From Dictyostelium firmibasis (taxonomy: Eukaryota > Evosea > Eumycetozoa > Dictyosteliales > Dictyosteliaceae): 64,000 bases of DNA. Shown in pieces: positions 10,777 through 23,222 of the stretch (position 1 is the first letter of the stretch; every line of letters starts with the position of its first letter). The position numbers were made by a program, and so were the translations under genes. The stretch lies in contig CM069766.1 in NCBI GenBank assembly GCA_036169595.1, positions 1,897,501-1,961,500 on the forward strand. The letters run 5' to 3'. The notes below the pieces were generated by a model, which made no database searches, had not been told where the DNA came from, and saw only the letters and a list, made by a program, of their open reading frames with translations.

Positions 10777-12312
10777 ATGTCAGCACAAATGTATGAATCA
10801 TTCAAGGTTAACTCACCAAATGTTCAATATACAGAGGAACACATTATTTCCAATTATACTTATCAAACCACTAAAATCCAAAGTGTTAATGGTGAATTAA
10901 TTGTTGAACCAGTTGACCAAAAGTATACATTCAAAACTGAACGTAAAGTTCCAAAGATGGGTGTTATGATTGTTGGTTTATGTGGTAACAATGGTACAAC
11001 TGTTGTTGGTGGTGTTATTGCAAATCGTGAAGGTTTATGTTGGAACACCAAACAAGGTCTCCAAACACCAAACTATTTTGGTTCAGTTGTTATGTCCTCA
11101 ACCATCAGATTAGGTATGGACGATAATGGTCGTGATGCCTACATTCCATTAAAGAACCTCATTCCAATGGTTCATCCAAATGATATTGTTTTCGGTGGTT
11201 GGGATATCAACAATTCCAATTTAGCTGAAGCCATGCAACGTGCTCAAGTTTTCGACTACGATTTACAAGTTCAATTGATCCCACACATGAAAAATATCAC
11301 CCCACTCCCATCTATCTATTTCCCAGATTTTATCGCTGCAAATCAAAAGGATCGTGCTAATAATGTTTTAACTGGTACCAAAAAGGAACAAATGGAACAA
11401 ATCAGAAAAGATATCAGAGATTTCAAAGAATCAAACAAACTCGACAAAGTCATCGTTATGTGGTCCGCCAACACTGAACGTTTCTCCTCAATTGTTCCAG
11501 GTGTCAATGATAACATTGAAAATTTAATGGCTGCCATCGAACGTTCCGAAGAAGAAATCTCACCATCAACTTTATTCGCCATCGCTTCCATCCTCGAAAA
11601 CACTCCATACATCAATGGTTCACCACAAAACACCTTTGTTCCAGGTGTCATCGAATTAGCCCTCCAACGTAATGTTAGCATCGGTGGTGATGATTTCAAG
11701 ACTGGTCAAACTAAAATCAAATCCGTACTCACTGATTACCTCGTCAGTGCCGGTATTAAACCAGTTTCAATCGTTTCATACAATCATTTAGGTAACAACG
11801 ATGGTAAGAATCTCTCTGCCCCACAACAATTCCGTTCCAAAGAAATCACCAAATCAAACGTTGTCGACGATATGATCGCCTCAAACAATATTCTCTATAA
11901 ACAAGGTGAACACCCAGATCATGTCATCGTCATCAAATACGTTCCATACGTAGGTGACTCCAAGAGAGCTATGGATGAATATACCTCACAAATCTTTATG
12001 GGTGGTCACAACACCATCGTCCTCCACAACACCTGTGAAGATTCTCTCCTTGCTGCCCCAATCATTTTAGATTTGGTCATCCTTGCTGAAGTTGCCAATC
12101 GTATCCAAATGAAATCTGAAAACGCTGAAGCTTTCACCGGTTTCCATCCAGTCCTCTCCCTCCTCTCTTACCTCTTAAAAGCACCATTAGTTCCAGAAAA
12201 AGCAAACGTTGTCAATGCCTTATTTAAACAAAGATCTGCAATTGAAAATATCTTTAAAGCTTGTATTGGTATTAACCCAGATAACAATATGTTATTAGAA
12301 CAAAGACTTTAA
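10777..12312 (+). CDS. ino1: Inositol-3-phosphate synthase, 511 aa
   Basis: Single exon, full family length (about 510 aa). It converts D-glucose 6-phosphate to 1D-myo-inositol 3-phosphate with tightly bound NAD, the first step of inositol synthesis, feeding phosphoinositides and the abundant inositol polyphosphates of this organism. The NAD-binding glycine loop [13 protein letters not shown] is at about residues 67-80, with [14 protein letters not shown] next. Further family motifs are DVVFGGWDI-like [68 protein letters not shown] and [17 protein letters not shown]. The gene is C-richer at third positions than its neighbours, which is typical of highly expressed Dictyostelium genes. T-rich leader before ATG. 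Confidence 0.98.
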   Translation: MSAQMYESFKVNSPNVQYTEEHIISNYTYQTTKIQSVNGELIVEPVDQKYTFKTERKVPKMGVMIVGLCGNNGTTVVGGVIANREGLCWNTKQGLQTPNYFGSVVMSSTIRLGMDDNGRDAYIPLKNLIPMVHPNDIVFGGWDINNSNLAEAMQRAQVFDYDLQVQLIPHMKNITPLPSIYFPDFIAANQKDRANNVLTGTKKEQMEQIRKDIRDFKESNKLDKVIVMWSANTERFSSIVPGVNDNIENLMAAIERSEEEISPSTLFAIASILENTPYINGSPQNTFVPGVIELALQRNVSIGGDDFKTGQTKIKSVLTDYLVSAGIKPVSIVSYNHLGNNDGKNLSAPQQFRSKEITKSNVVDDMIASNNILYKQGEHPDHVIVIKYVPYVGDSKRAMDEYTSQIFMGGHNTIVLHNTCEDSLLAAPIILDLVILAEVANRIQMKSENAEAFTGFHPVLSLLSYLLKAPLVPEKANVVNALFKQRSAIENIFKACIGINPDNNMLLEQRL

Positions 12313-12524
12313 AAAAATAATATCGATACCTTTTTTTTTCAATTTGTTAATAATAGTTAAAATAATTTATATATCTTTGTAATAAACAACCCAACTTTTT
12401 CCCTTAAAAACTAAAAATAAAAATTTAAAAAAAAAAAAAAAAATATTCTTTTGTTCTTTATTTTATTCTCAAATGTTTTCAATAAATTTTATATATATTA
12501 AAGGTTTATTTTTTTATTTTTATA

Positions 12525-14349
<1,825 letters not shown>

Positions 14350-14494
14350 TTCGTTGTATATCCTAATAATGTTATTTATGTATCTATTTATCTATATCGA
14401 TCTCTTTAAACAGTTTAATATAATCACAATCAACCAACAATTTCTCAAATTTTGTGATGTTCTAAAATTTAAAAAAAAAATTATAAAAATAATT

Positions 14495-14537
<43 letters not shown>

Positions 14538-14827
14538 ATTTTTTTTATTTTATTAATTCAAAACAATATCCAATTTTTGGTGTAAAATGTATTAATATTT
14601 GAAAAAAAAAAAAAAAATAAAAGTGAAAACATAATTTATTTGGTTTTATTTTTTTTTTTTTTTGGGAAAAGATTTTGTTTTTTTTTTTATTTATTTTTTA
14701 TTTTATTTTTCTCTTAAATAAAAAAAGGTGAAAAATTAAAAAAACTATTTAAAATTAATTTTTAATTTTTTTAAATTTTTAATTTATAGCATAGGTAATT
14801 ATAACAGCATCAATAATAAAATAAAAA
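14350..14827. other. Divergent intergenic region dynamitin/2OG oxygenase
   Basis: Poly-A and poly-T runs (long A run at about 14497-14535). No motif of note. A short plus-strand open frame at 14354-14602 is low complexity. Confidence 0.75.
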
Positions 14828-15784
14828 ATGGCACAACAAAGATCAATTGGACATTATATGAAAGAGCCACCAATTTCAATAAGTGATTTATTCGATTATT
14901 CAAAAATAACAAAAAAAGATTTATGGGGAGGAGGGTTCATTTTACATGATGCATTGAGTGAAGAGGAATGTAAATATTTTATAGAGGAAGCTGAAAAGAT
15001 TGGATGGGAGAGTTTACATTGGCAACGTGGTGAAAAAAATGATTTTCGTATCAATGATAGAGTTATGGTTTTGAGTGAAGATATAGCCAAGTTTGCATGG
15101 AATAGAGTTGAAAAGTATATGAACCGTAATGGAATAAACATAACGACAACCGTTAAACCAGGCGACAGTCTTTATAAGATTGGTTCACCAAGTGGCATTT
15201 GGAAACCGGTGGGTTTAAATCCAAAGTTTAGAATGTGTAAATATTATAAGGGTGGTTTATTTAAGAAACATTATGACGGTTCATATGTGTTGGGATCAAC
15301 AAAGAGATCATTGTATACATTTATGTTTTATTTAAATCAAGATTATTCAGGAGGTGCAACAAACTTTTTAGACGATCAAAGTTTAAAGAATCTCTCATCA
15401 GTTTTACATTTTAAAGATACAAATACTGGTACAGGTAATGATTTAGAAATAGATGATTCATCAAATGTTGATTTACAATCATTAAAGGTTGTTGATGTGG
15501 TTGGACCATTGAAAACTGGCAATTTGGTTGTATTTCCACAAGATCTTTTCCATGAGGGTTCTCCTGTATTGGATGGAGTTAAATATATCATGAGAACAGA
15601 TGTAATGTTTGAAAAAATAGGAGAGATTGATTCTGATCAACCAATTGATCCAGAGATTGAAGCTGAAAGATTATTGGTTATGGCGGAGGAATTAGAGAGA
15701 TCTGGTTCAACAGATGAGAGTATTAGAATGTATAAGAAGGCATTTTCTTTATCAAAAAATTTGGCTTCAAAATATGGTTTTTAA
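14828..15784 (+). CDS. Prolyl 4-hydroxylase-like 2-oxoglutarate/Fe(II) dioxygenase, 318 aa
   Basis: Single exon. After an N-terminal segment typical of the P4H alpha-like fold (FILHDALSEEECKYFIEEAEK, about residues 37-57) the double-stranded beta helix carries the iron ligands. HYDGS gives His148 and Asp150, and FHEGSPV gives His242. The 2-oxoglutarate-binding basic residue is most likely Arg256 in IMRTDVMFEK. RMCKYYKGGLFKKH and LYTFMFYLNQDYSGGATNF are classic P4Hc motifs. The last ~40 residues (from EAERLLVMAEELERSG) form a predicted helical hairpin of TPR/MIT type that is not part of the catalytic core. No signal peptide, so cytosolic or nuclear. It is not obviously the Skp1 prolyl hydroxylase; the target is unknown. 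Confidence 0.85.
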   Translation: MAQQRSIGHYMKEPPISISDLFDYSKITKKDLWGGGFILHDALSEEECKYFIEEAEKIGWESLHWQRGEKNDFRINDRVMVLSEDIAKFAWNRVEKYMNRNGINITTTVKPGDSLYKIGSPSGIWKPVGLNPKFRMCKYYKGGLFKKHYDGSYVLGSTKRSLYTFMFYLNQDYSGGATNFLDDQSLKNLSSVLHFKDTNTGTGNDLEIDDSSNVDLQSLKVVDVVGPLKTGNLVVFPQDLFHEGSPVLDGVKYIMRTDVMFEKIGEIDSDQPIDPEIEAERLLVMAEELERSGSTDESIRMYKKAFSLSKNLASKYGF

Positions 15785-15975
15785 AATATTAGCTCAATGT
15801 TCAAATAAATTAAAATTAAAATTTCTTTTTTTTTTTCAAAAGGTTTTTAAATATTAGAGTTGGATAATACTACATTTATTATTTCCCATTTATTGAAATT
15901 TAATATTTTTGGGATTGTTTACGCAAGTGATAAACATCACAAACAACTCTAAGTCAGTTTTGTTTTATAATTTTG

Positions 15976-16014
<39 letters not shown>

Positions 16015-16076
16015 TGATTTACTCGATAAATTTCAAAAATAAAATCATAGCTATTTTTTTTAAAAAAATATCATAA

Positions 16077-16147
16077 GCGTATGTGGTCTAGTGGTATGAT
16101 GCATCCCTGCCACGGATGCGAACTGGGTTCGATTCCCAGCATACGCA
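16077..16147 (+). tRNA. tRNA-Gly (anticodon GCC)
   Basis: A complete cloverleaf can be drawn: 7-bp acceptor GCGTATG/CATACGC with discriminator A, D arm from TGGTCTAGTGGTATGA (A box), anticodon stem GCATC/GATGC region around loop CTGCCAC with anticodon GCC, and T arm CTGGG-TTCGATT-CCCAG (B box). No intron and no encoded CCA. The first T run downstream (16151-16154) can serve as the Pol III terminator and is also the left arm of a hairpin. Confidence 0.96.
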
Positions 16148-16150
16148 CAA

Positions 16151-16187
16151 TTTTGTGATTTTCACAAAAATCGGAACTTCCGATTTT
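16151..16187. repeat. Two back-to-back perfect hairpins next to tRNA-Gly
   Basis: TTTTGTGA (16151-16158) pairs with TCACAAAA (16162-16169) around a 3-nt loop. AAAATCGGAA (16167-16176) pairs with TTCCGATTTT (16178-16187) around one base. Both are perfect, and they overlap by three bases. Confidence 0.9.
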
Positions 16188-16362
16188 AAACCAAGGGATC
16201 GATACTCAGTCAGACCACAAAAGACTACCCTGAAGAAAAAAACAAAGTTTATCCATCTTCAACCCTATTCCATGGAAACGCATGAATCATATAAAAAATA
16301 ACACTCCCATGAAACCATGCCAATAAAAAATAACGCATTTCTCAAAAAAACAATCAAAAAAA

Positions 16363-16472
16363 CCAATCCTAAATCCGCCATTCCATACACCAAAGATAAA
16401 CCTATTATCATATTTAAAAAATCCAATTATATCTAAAAAAACAATAAAGATGTTAGGCGGATTGAGGATTGG
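16363..16472. repeat. 17-bp inverted repeat, one mismatch, 76-bp spacer
   Basis: CCAATCCTAAATCCGCC at 16363-16379 and GGCGGATTGAGGATTGG at 16456-16472 are reverse complements except for one base. They could be termini of a small decayed element or the stem of a non-coding RNA. Confidence 0.85.
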
Positions 16473-16640
16473 TTATCATAAAATTAACACTTCCTGTAGG
16501 TCTTCTTAAGAATCTGACTCTTTCTTAACATTATCTTCCAACACAAAAAACTAAATTGTTCATTTATCCCAATTAAATTGGGTGGATTAAAAATAATAAA
16601 AAGTATTTAAATTGATGAAAAATATTTTTTACTTATAATT

Positions 16641-19600
16641 TTATTTATTTAATTGTTGTCTAAAATAATCCCAAATCATTAAAGAGCCACTAACATGAAC
16701 ATTTAAACTTCTAATAATACCTAGTTGTGGAATTTCGATACATTTATCTAACAAATTAATGAATTCAGTTGGTATACCTTCTTTTTCTTTACCTAAAACT
16801 AAAACTGATTTCTGAGGGAATTCAAATTTATTTAATAAAACACTAGAGGAAGTTTGCTCAACGCCCAACAAACAATAACCTTGAGATTTCTTTGATAAAA
16901 GGTATTGTTTTAAATCATTCTCTGCTACTTCTTCCATTGGTAACCATTTTTCAGCAGTTACAGTAATATTTTGGAATTCTTTATTATCACGAATTTTCAA
17001 ATCGGATACAACCAAACACTCAATGTTAAAAATTTCACAGGTTCTAGCCAAACCTGCAAGGTTTGGAATTTTATCGATAAAGCTAGCAACAATGATAATA
17101 CTTTGTCTTGCTTTTTTCATTACCAATTCATCACGTGTCTCTAAATCTAAATCATTTGACCATGGTAAAATTTTCTTTTGATAGCTTGTAGGATTGTTAT
17201 CAACATACTCATCGACATCTTCTGTACTTGAAATTGGTTTTTCATTTGTATTTACAATATTTTCTTCATCTAACGAACCATTTTCATTACTTTCGTCGGA
17301 TGAATCATTTACCTTTGGTAAATATTTCGATTTTTCCAATAATTTATCACGTAATTGTTTTTCAAGTGGAGTACCAATTGAGTAATCATTTGATAATAAG
17401 AATTCAAAGATACCAGGTGAAATTATTTCACTTGGAGATAATTGTTCTAAAACTGGTGTATCATAGAAAACATTTTGAAAGCTTGAACTAGAAAATTGAT
17501 TTTTCTTTTCTAAATCCATAACTTGTTTTTGTTTCTCCAATGATTTGGATGCTTGCTGGTTAGTTGTGAAAAAGTAGTGTAATTGTTTCAAAAAAGCCAA
17601 CATTGTACCGTCGGATCCTAATTTCTCTGGTAAAGAATTATCACTGTCATAGATTTGAACGATAATTGAAGAGGCAATGGTTTTAACAACCTGATGACCA
17701 GATGTTGTTAAAGATAAGATTCTATTGAAAACTTTTTGGTAGAGTTGATTATTGTTTTCAATATTCAAAAGAATATAACCTGCTGTAACAACGATTGAAC
17801 TAAGAATATCACCACGTACATTCAAATTATCCAACAGTTGAATTAGATAAATTTCAATGATTTCATGATGTCTCTTCATAAAGTTTACTAAAAATATATT
17901 TACATATTTTCTAACCGACGGTAAATTGAAAAGATGGAAAATCTTTACAATACCACTACCAATTTCATTCATTTGTTCCATTGAATTTGGTTTAATAAAT
18001 TTAGATAAGATACATAGACTTTGCCAAATTCTAACCTTCAATCTATGAATTGGTGTATTTAAAATATATTCTTTTTTCTTTATAAACTCTTTATCAAAGT
18101 TTGAATTCAATAGTTTCATTGAAATTAAATTTATAAATTCAATGATTTTCTCTTTTTTATTTTCATCATTATTATTTAATGACGATTTTGACAATTTACC
18201 CATTTCATAAAGGAAAACAGTTGCAATAGATCTACCAAAGCTATCTTTATGTGGAACACTACCGAAACCAAATTTAATTTGATCTTTACCACTTTCACAA
18301 ATTGAGTCTTGATGTAAATTAAAAACAAATGTTGGTACACCTATCAATGTATCATGAAAAGATAATTCTAAATCATCTTGATGTAATTCATTTCCACCAG
18401 TTCTAGCTGGTCCAAATACAAGTGATTCATAGATTTCATCAATATAAAGAATTGCAATCTCTGGATATTGTTTCCAAATCATTGTAGTTTTCATTATTAA
18501 TAAATTATATAGCCCAATTACCAATGAACTATGATTTAATAATTTATAGAAATATTCTTTTAATAAATCATGATGATTAAAAATTTCTTCATCTTCTTCA
18601 TTATCAACATCATTAATATTAACTGATAGAACATCATGCTGATAAGCTAATTGAATAAATGAACCAATAAATGTTAATGTTCCACTATCCATAACTGAGG
18701 TCCATGCATAGGATAAAACATTTTCAAATAATTCTCTACTGAATCCAGGTTTACCATCTCTTCTTTTTGCTCCAATTGGTAAAAGAATCGTTAAACAATG
18801 GAATATTGGTTGAGAACAATAAAAATTTGAACCACTTAAATCATCGGTTAATATCTCAATATATTTATTTGATTTTTCAATTAATATCTTTGATTGATCT
18901 AATGATTTCTTTTCATTCTTCATTATTTCGGATTGGCAAGTTAATAAATTTCTAATCAACATCCATTTTGTCTTTATAAAATATGAATTAATATTTCCCC
19001 ATAATTCAATTGTTTCTTTAATTGAGTGATGTTGTTGTTGTTGTTGTTGTTGTTTTGGTTTTTGAATGGTTATATTAAATATAAAATCAATTATTTTTTC
19101 TATTTCTTCAATTTTAAATAATTTCTTAATATTTGAACGTTCTTTGAAAATACCAAATAATTTTTGAATACAAATTACTTTTTGAATTTCAATTTTAATA
19201 TTATTATCATTATTATCGTTGCTAATACTTTTATAAAATTGATTTAAATAATTATTTAATTTAGTTTGATAATCTTTACAATTATTATCATTTACAATAT
19301 TTTCAATTATAAATGATTGAATTAGATATAAAGATTCTTCAATTTCTAATAATGGTACATAATCTGATAGTAGTTGATTTGGAAGTTGTTGTTTTTCAAA
19401 ATTATTTGATAAGAAAGCTAAAAAAATTTCATAAAAATTTAATTCATTCATAAATAATGGCTTCAAAGTCTCAATTTGATTTGGTAATTCTGTAATTGAT
19501 AGAATTGATCCTAATAAAATAATAAATTTATTAAATGTCATATTTTCTAATCCATTTGAACCATCTTTAATTAATTTTGAAATTTCAACTAATATTTCAT

Positions 19601-21414
19601 TTATAATTTGTGAAAATTCATTTGTGTTTAAATATAAAATCATTCTTGCAATAATAAAAGATTCCTGTTTCATTTTAATTATTAAATCTTTATCAATTGT
19701 TGTTATTGTTGTTGAGTTTTCTTGTTCAGTTTTATAACTATTTAAAATTAATTTTATACTATTTAAATAATTATTACTATTGTTATTATTAATTGAATAT
19801 AACCAATTATTTAAAAGATTATTGTATTTTAAATCTGTATGAAAATGTAATGGAATCGAATAAATAATTTTCGAAATATTATTAAAATCGAGTTGGTATT
19901 CAATACCTTCGCTACATAAATAAATCAATGATTTAATGATTGATTTATAAATTCTATTACGGACATTACTATGTAATCTTTTAATTGAAATTTCGAAAAA
20001 ATTTAAAAACGTTGGATAGAATTCATTATTTAAAACTGGTAATTTCAATTTTTGTTCATTTGTGATTATTTCAATGAATTTTATAATATCTACTAATAAT
20101 TCCTTTTGAAGGTGATTCACTACTAAACAATTAATTAAAGTTTGAATGAAATTGGATTTCTCTTTAATGGTTGATAATGATTGATAATAGCTATTAAAGA
20201 AATTAATTATAGCAACATGAATTGTTGATTCGGTTACACCTTTAAATAGTGCTGGGTTTGAAATGGATTGAACCAATGAACCACTTATAAATTCAATTGG
20301 CAAGCTTGGAATATACTGTTTTGCATTCAATACATCAATAATTAAAACTTTAATAACTGCTGGATTTTGATGATTTAAACATCTTTTAAATAAAATCTCA
20401 ACCCATTCAAAATCTAATCCATCCTTTGATGTTGATTTTGATGATCCAATAACCAATGAATCAATTTCTTTCCACACTGGTTGAATTAAATGAATTGTAA
20501 AATCATCCAATGATTCATAGATTAAAAAGAATGTATTCCATAGTTTTTGTAATTTTTCACTATCATCTTTACTCCATTTAAAATATTTACTCCAATTATT
20601 TCCCCATGTTTGAATTTCATTCTCTTTTTCAATCGATATTTTTATTGATTTCTTTAATAAATAACTTGATCTTTTTCTATTTAATGAATCATTCATATCA
20701 TTAAGTCCACTCTTTTAGTAAAAATAAATGTTAGTTTACGTTTTTCAAATAAAATTTTTATGAAAAGTTTAGTGGAAAAAAAAAAAAATACATACAATTA
20801 TAGATTGCCAAAAAATTGGATCAAAAATTAAATTCCTATAAAATGAATTAAAAAGATTTGATAATAATTTAAAACCTTCAGATTTAACCAATGATATGAA
20901 TAATGATTCAGGTGGATCAGAGATCATTTTATAAGCAAACTCTTTTACCATATTAAAAGTTTCAATGGAATTATTAATCAATGGTAATAATAGTGTTGAA
21001 ATTATACCATTTCTAATATCTGTATCTGTTGATTTCTTTAATAATTCAATTGAATTCTTTATAAATGTTTCTCTAAATCTATCAACTACTAAATTAATAT
21101 CTTTATTATTGTTAACATTTTTATTTGATTCACTGTAAACTTTATTTAATAAATTAAACAAAACATTAAAATGTATATTGTTATTTTCATTCTCTTCCAA
21201 AAGTGATACCATTGATAAATTTAATCTCTCTAATAGATCATTAATTATTTCAACACTGTTTTCTACAATGTTTAAAGAAAGTGTATCTTTAATATTATTA
21301 ATGACCATTTCTAAAATTTTCACTTTATTTAAATGATTTTCATCTTGATTTAATATGATTTTTGATATTTGTAATATTTCAAGATATGTATTAAATAATG
21401 ATTTATATAATTTA

Positions 21415-21476
<62 letters not shown>

Positions 21477-21755
21477 GCTACTATTATTATTGCCATTACT
21501 TTTTACAATTCTTTGAATTGAAATTAATAAAAGTTTGACAAAGTGATAATTAATATTACTACTATTAAAATATTCAATATTTGAAATTGAATTGATTGAA
21601 AAACTAAATTGTTCAAGTAGATCATCATTATTATTATTATCAATTATTAATATACAATCTAAAAATGAATCATAGATTTCATTTTTATCACCATCGATAC
21701 TATTTTTATTTAAACTCTTCGAAAAAGTTTCAATTTGTTGTATTATAGTAATCAT
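16641..21755 (-). CDS. TARBP1/Trm3-type tRNA (guanosine-2'-O-)-methyltransferase, two exons, 1676 aa
   Basis: Exon 1 (21755-20796, 320 codons) joins at GTATGT to exon 2 (20711-16641) in phase 0 (QSII|SGLNDMND). The large N-terminal part is a helical-repeat scaffold with Asn/Gln runs and little recognisable sequence. The last ~160 residues are a SpoU/TrmH knot methyltransferase: motif 1 VASFIDKIPNLAGLARTCEIF (N and R of the catalytic patch), motif 2 SVLVLGKEKEGIP, and motif 3 IPQLGIIRSLNVHVSGSLMIWDYFRQQL with the SAM-binding knot. Trm3 and TARBP1 methylate the ribose of G18 in the tRNA D loop. The gene lies next to, but convergent with, a tRNA gene, which is probably coincidence. The length is typical of the family (about 1440-1620) plus homopolymer insertions. 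Confidence 0.92.
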
Positions 21756-22068
21756 TTTATTATTATTTATTATTTGGAAAAGTAATAAAAAAAAATAATA
21801 AAAAAATTATAAAAAATTATTGGTTTCGTTTTTTTTTTTTTTTTTTTTTTTTTTGAAATTGGGAAAATAAAAAAAAAAATAAAATTGGTTTTGAAAAGTG
21901 TTTATGGATTTATCCTCATATGATAATTAGTGGAATAAAAATAAAAATATTATTTTAGTTTTAATTTAATTTTTAATTTCTAACTTTTTTTTTTTTTTTT
22001 AAAATTTTTTTTTTTTTTAATTTTTTTTTTATTTATTTCAATGATATATATTATTATTAATTTTTATT
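21756..22068. other. Intergenic A/T runs before TARBP1-like gene
   Basis: Homopolymer T and A runs only; promoter of the TARBP1-like gene and 3' end of the next gene. Nothing else seen. Confidence 0.8.
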
Positions 22069-22605
22069 TTATTCTTGTTGTTCTTGTTTTCTTGCTTGCA
22101 TTTTTGCATTAAAAATTTCTTTTCTTTCTTTTTCTTTGTTGATTGCTTCAACATGTCTTTTTAAACGTTTTTGTTTAATTTCATCGAGTATTCTTTTCTC
22201 TTCTTGTTGATTTTCCAAAAATTTATGATGTTTACGTTGTTTGTAACCAAATGGTACTTCTTCGAATTGATCAGCTTTGTTACCAGTGTATTCTTTTGCT
22301 GGTTTAACTTTATCAGCATCAAATTTTGGTAAATGATGTGGTGGTGCTAATCTCCAATCAGTGATTGATCTTTGTAATTTTTTAATTTTTAAATTGATTT
22401 TGGCTTGATGTTGTCTCTTTACTAATAATTTATGAGCATTGGTTGGTTGTTTACGATGTGGACGATGATGTTTAATCTCAATCTCTTTTGGTATTTCAAC
22501 TGAATCTAAAATTAATGAATAATATCTCTTTGGCATAATCATTGAATTTTGTGTTGTTGGTGCATTTATCGATAATCTAGTTAATGATTTTAATAAATTA
22601 TTCAT
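22069..22605 (-). CDS. Basic protein with mitochondrial-type N-terminus, 178 aa, function unknown
   Basis: The first ATG in frame is at 22605. A longer frame to 22629 would need a non-ATG start. The N-terminus MNNLLKSLTRLSINAPTTQ has Arg/Lys, Ser/Leu and no acids, as in a mitochondrial presequence. It is followed by a His/Arg/Lys-rich body (KHHRPHRKQPTNAHKLLVKRQ) and a long charged helix at the C-terminus (EEKRILDEIKQKRLKRHVEA). Composition and size are those of a mitochondrial ribosomal protein or assembly factor, but I do not recognise a specific family, so no function is assigned. The upstream region contains (GTAT)n and (AT)n repeats. Confidence 0.75.
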   Translation of the reverse strand: MNNLLKSLTRLSINAPTTQNSMIMPKRYYSLILDSVEIPKEIEIKHHRPHRKQPTNAHKLLVKRQHQAKINLKIKKLQRSITDWRLAPPHHLPKFDADKVKPAKEYTGNKADQFEEVPFGYKQRKHHKFLENQQEEKRILDEIKQKRLKRHVEAINKEKERKEIFNAKMQARKQEQQE

Positions 22606-22974
22606 TTTCGTTTTTATTTTTCCACACAATACCTGTTTTTAGTGTATGTATGTATGTATGTATGTATATATATATATATTATTTATATTATGTTTTTTGA
22701 TAGGATTGTTTATTGTGTTTGTTTTTGTTTTTGTAAAAATAAATATCTTTTATAATTTTTCGTTTACTATACAAAATTTTGCAACAAAACTATGAAATCA
22801 AAAAAAAAAAAAAAAAAATATGAAAAATAAAAAAAAATTGAAAAATATTTTTTTTTTTTTTTTTTTTTTTTTATTATTTTTTATTTTCAGTCATTTTATG
22901 ATTGATCCAGATGTTTAATGTTTAGTTTTTTTTTTTTTTTTTTTTTAAAATAATAAAAAAATAAAATTGAGTCA

Positions 22975-23013
<39 letters not shown>

Positions 23014-23222
23014 GATTATTATCATTCATTCATTGATTTAGGGTTTTACTACTAAAAAAAAATAAAAATAAAAATAAAATAAAAAATAAAAATAAAATAA
23101 AAAAAAAAAAATTTCATTCACACGAACTTTTGTTTTTTTCATTTTTTTTTTATTTTTATTTTTTTTATTTTTTTTCTTTTCCTATTTAAAAAAAATATTT
23201 ATATATTAATATCATTATAAAG
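22606..23222. other. Divergent intergenic region
   Basis: Contains (TATG)n/(TA)n at about 22645-22680, poly-A and poly-T runs, and (ATT)n at about 22976-23012. No motif of note. Confidence 0.8.

Larger units (their letters stand above)
16148..16640. other. tRNA 3' flank with palindromes, no coding gene
   Basis: About 490 bp of unusually complex DNA for an intergenic region. It begins with two hairpins (16151-16169 and 16167-16187), then a B-box-like GGGATCGATACTC at 16195-16207, then mixed sequence and a 17-bp inverted repeat (16363-16379 with 16456-16472). A 61-codon open frame at 16116-16301 overlaps the tRNA and is not credible. It could be a relic of an element that targets tRNA gene flanks, as TRE-type non-LTR retrotransposons do in this genome, but no element sequence was recognised. 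Confidence 0.6.

Noticed and set aside
11343-11699. Antisense frames inside ino1
   Set aside because: Shadows of a strongly conserved enzyme with codon bias for the plus strand.
16116-16301. 61-codon frame overlapping tRNA-Gly
   Set aside because: Overlaps a certain tRNA and has no coding features.
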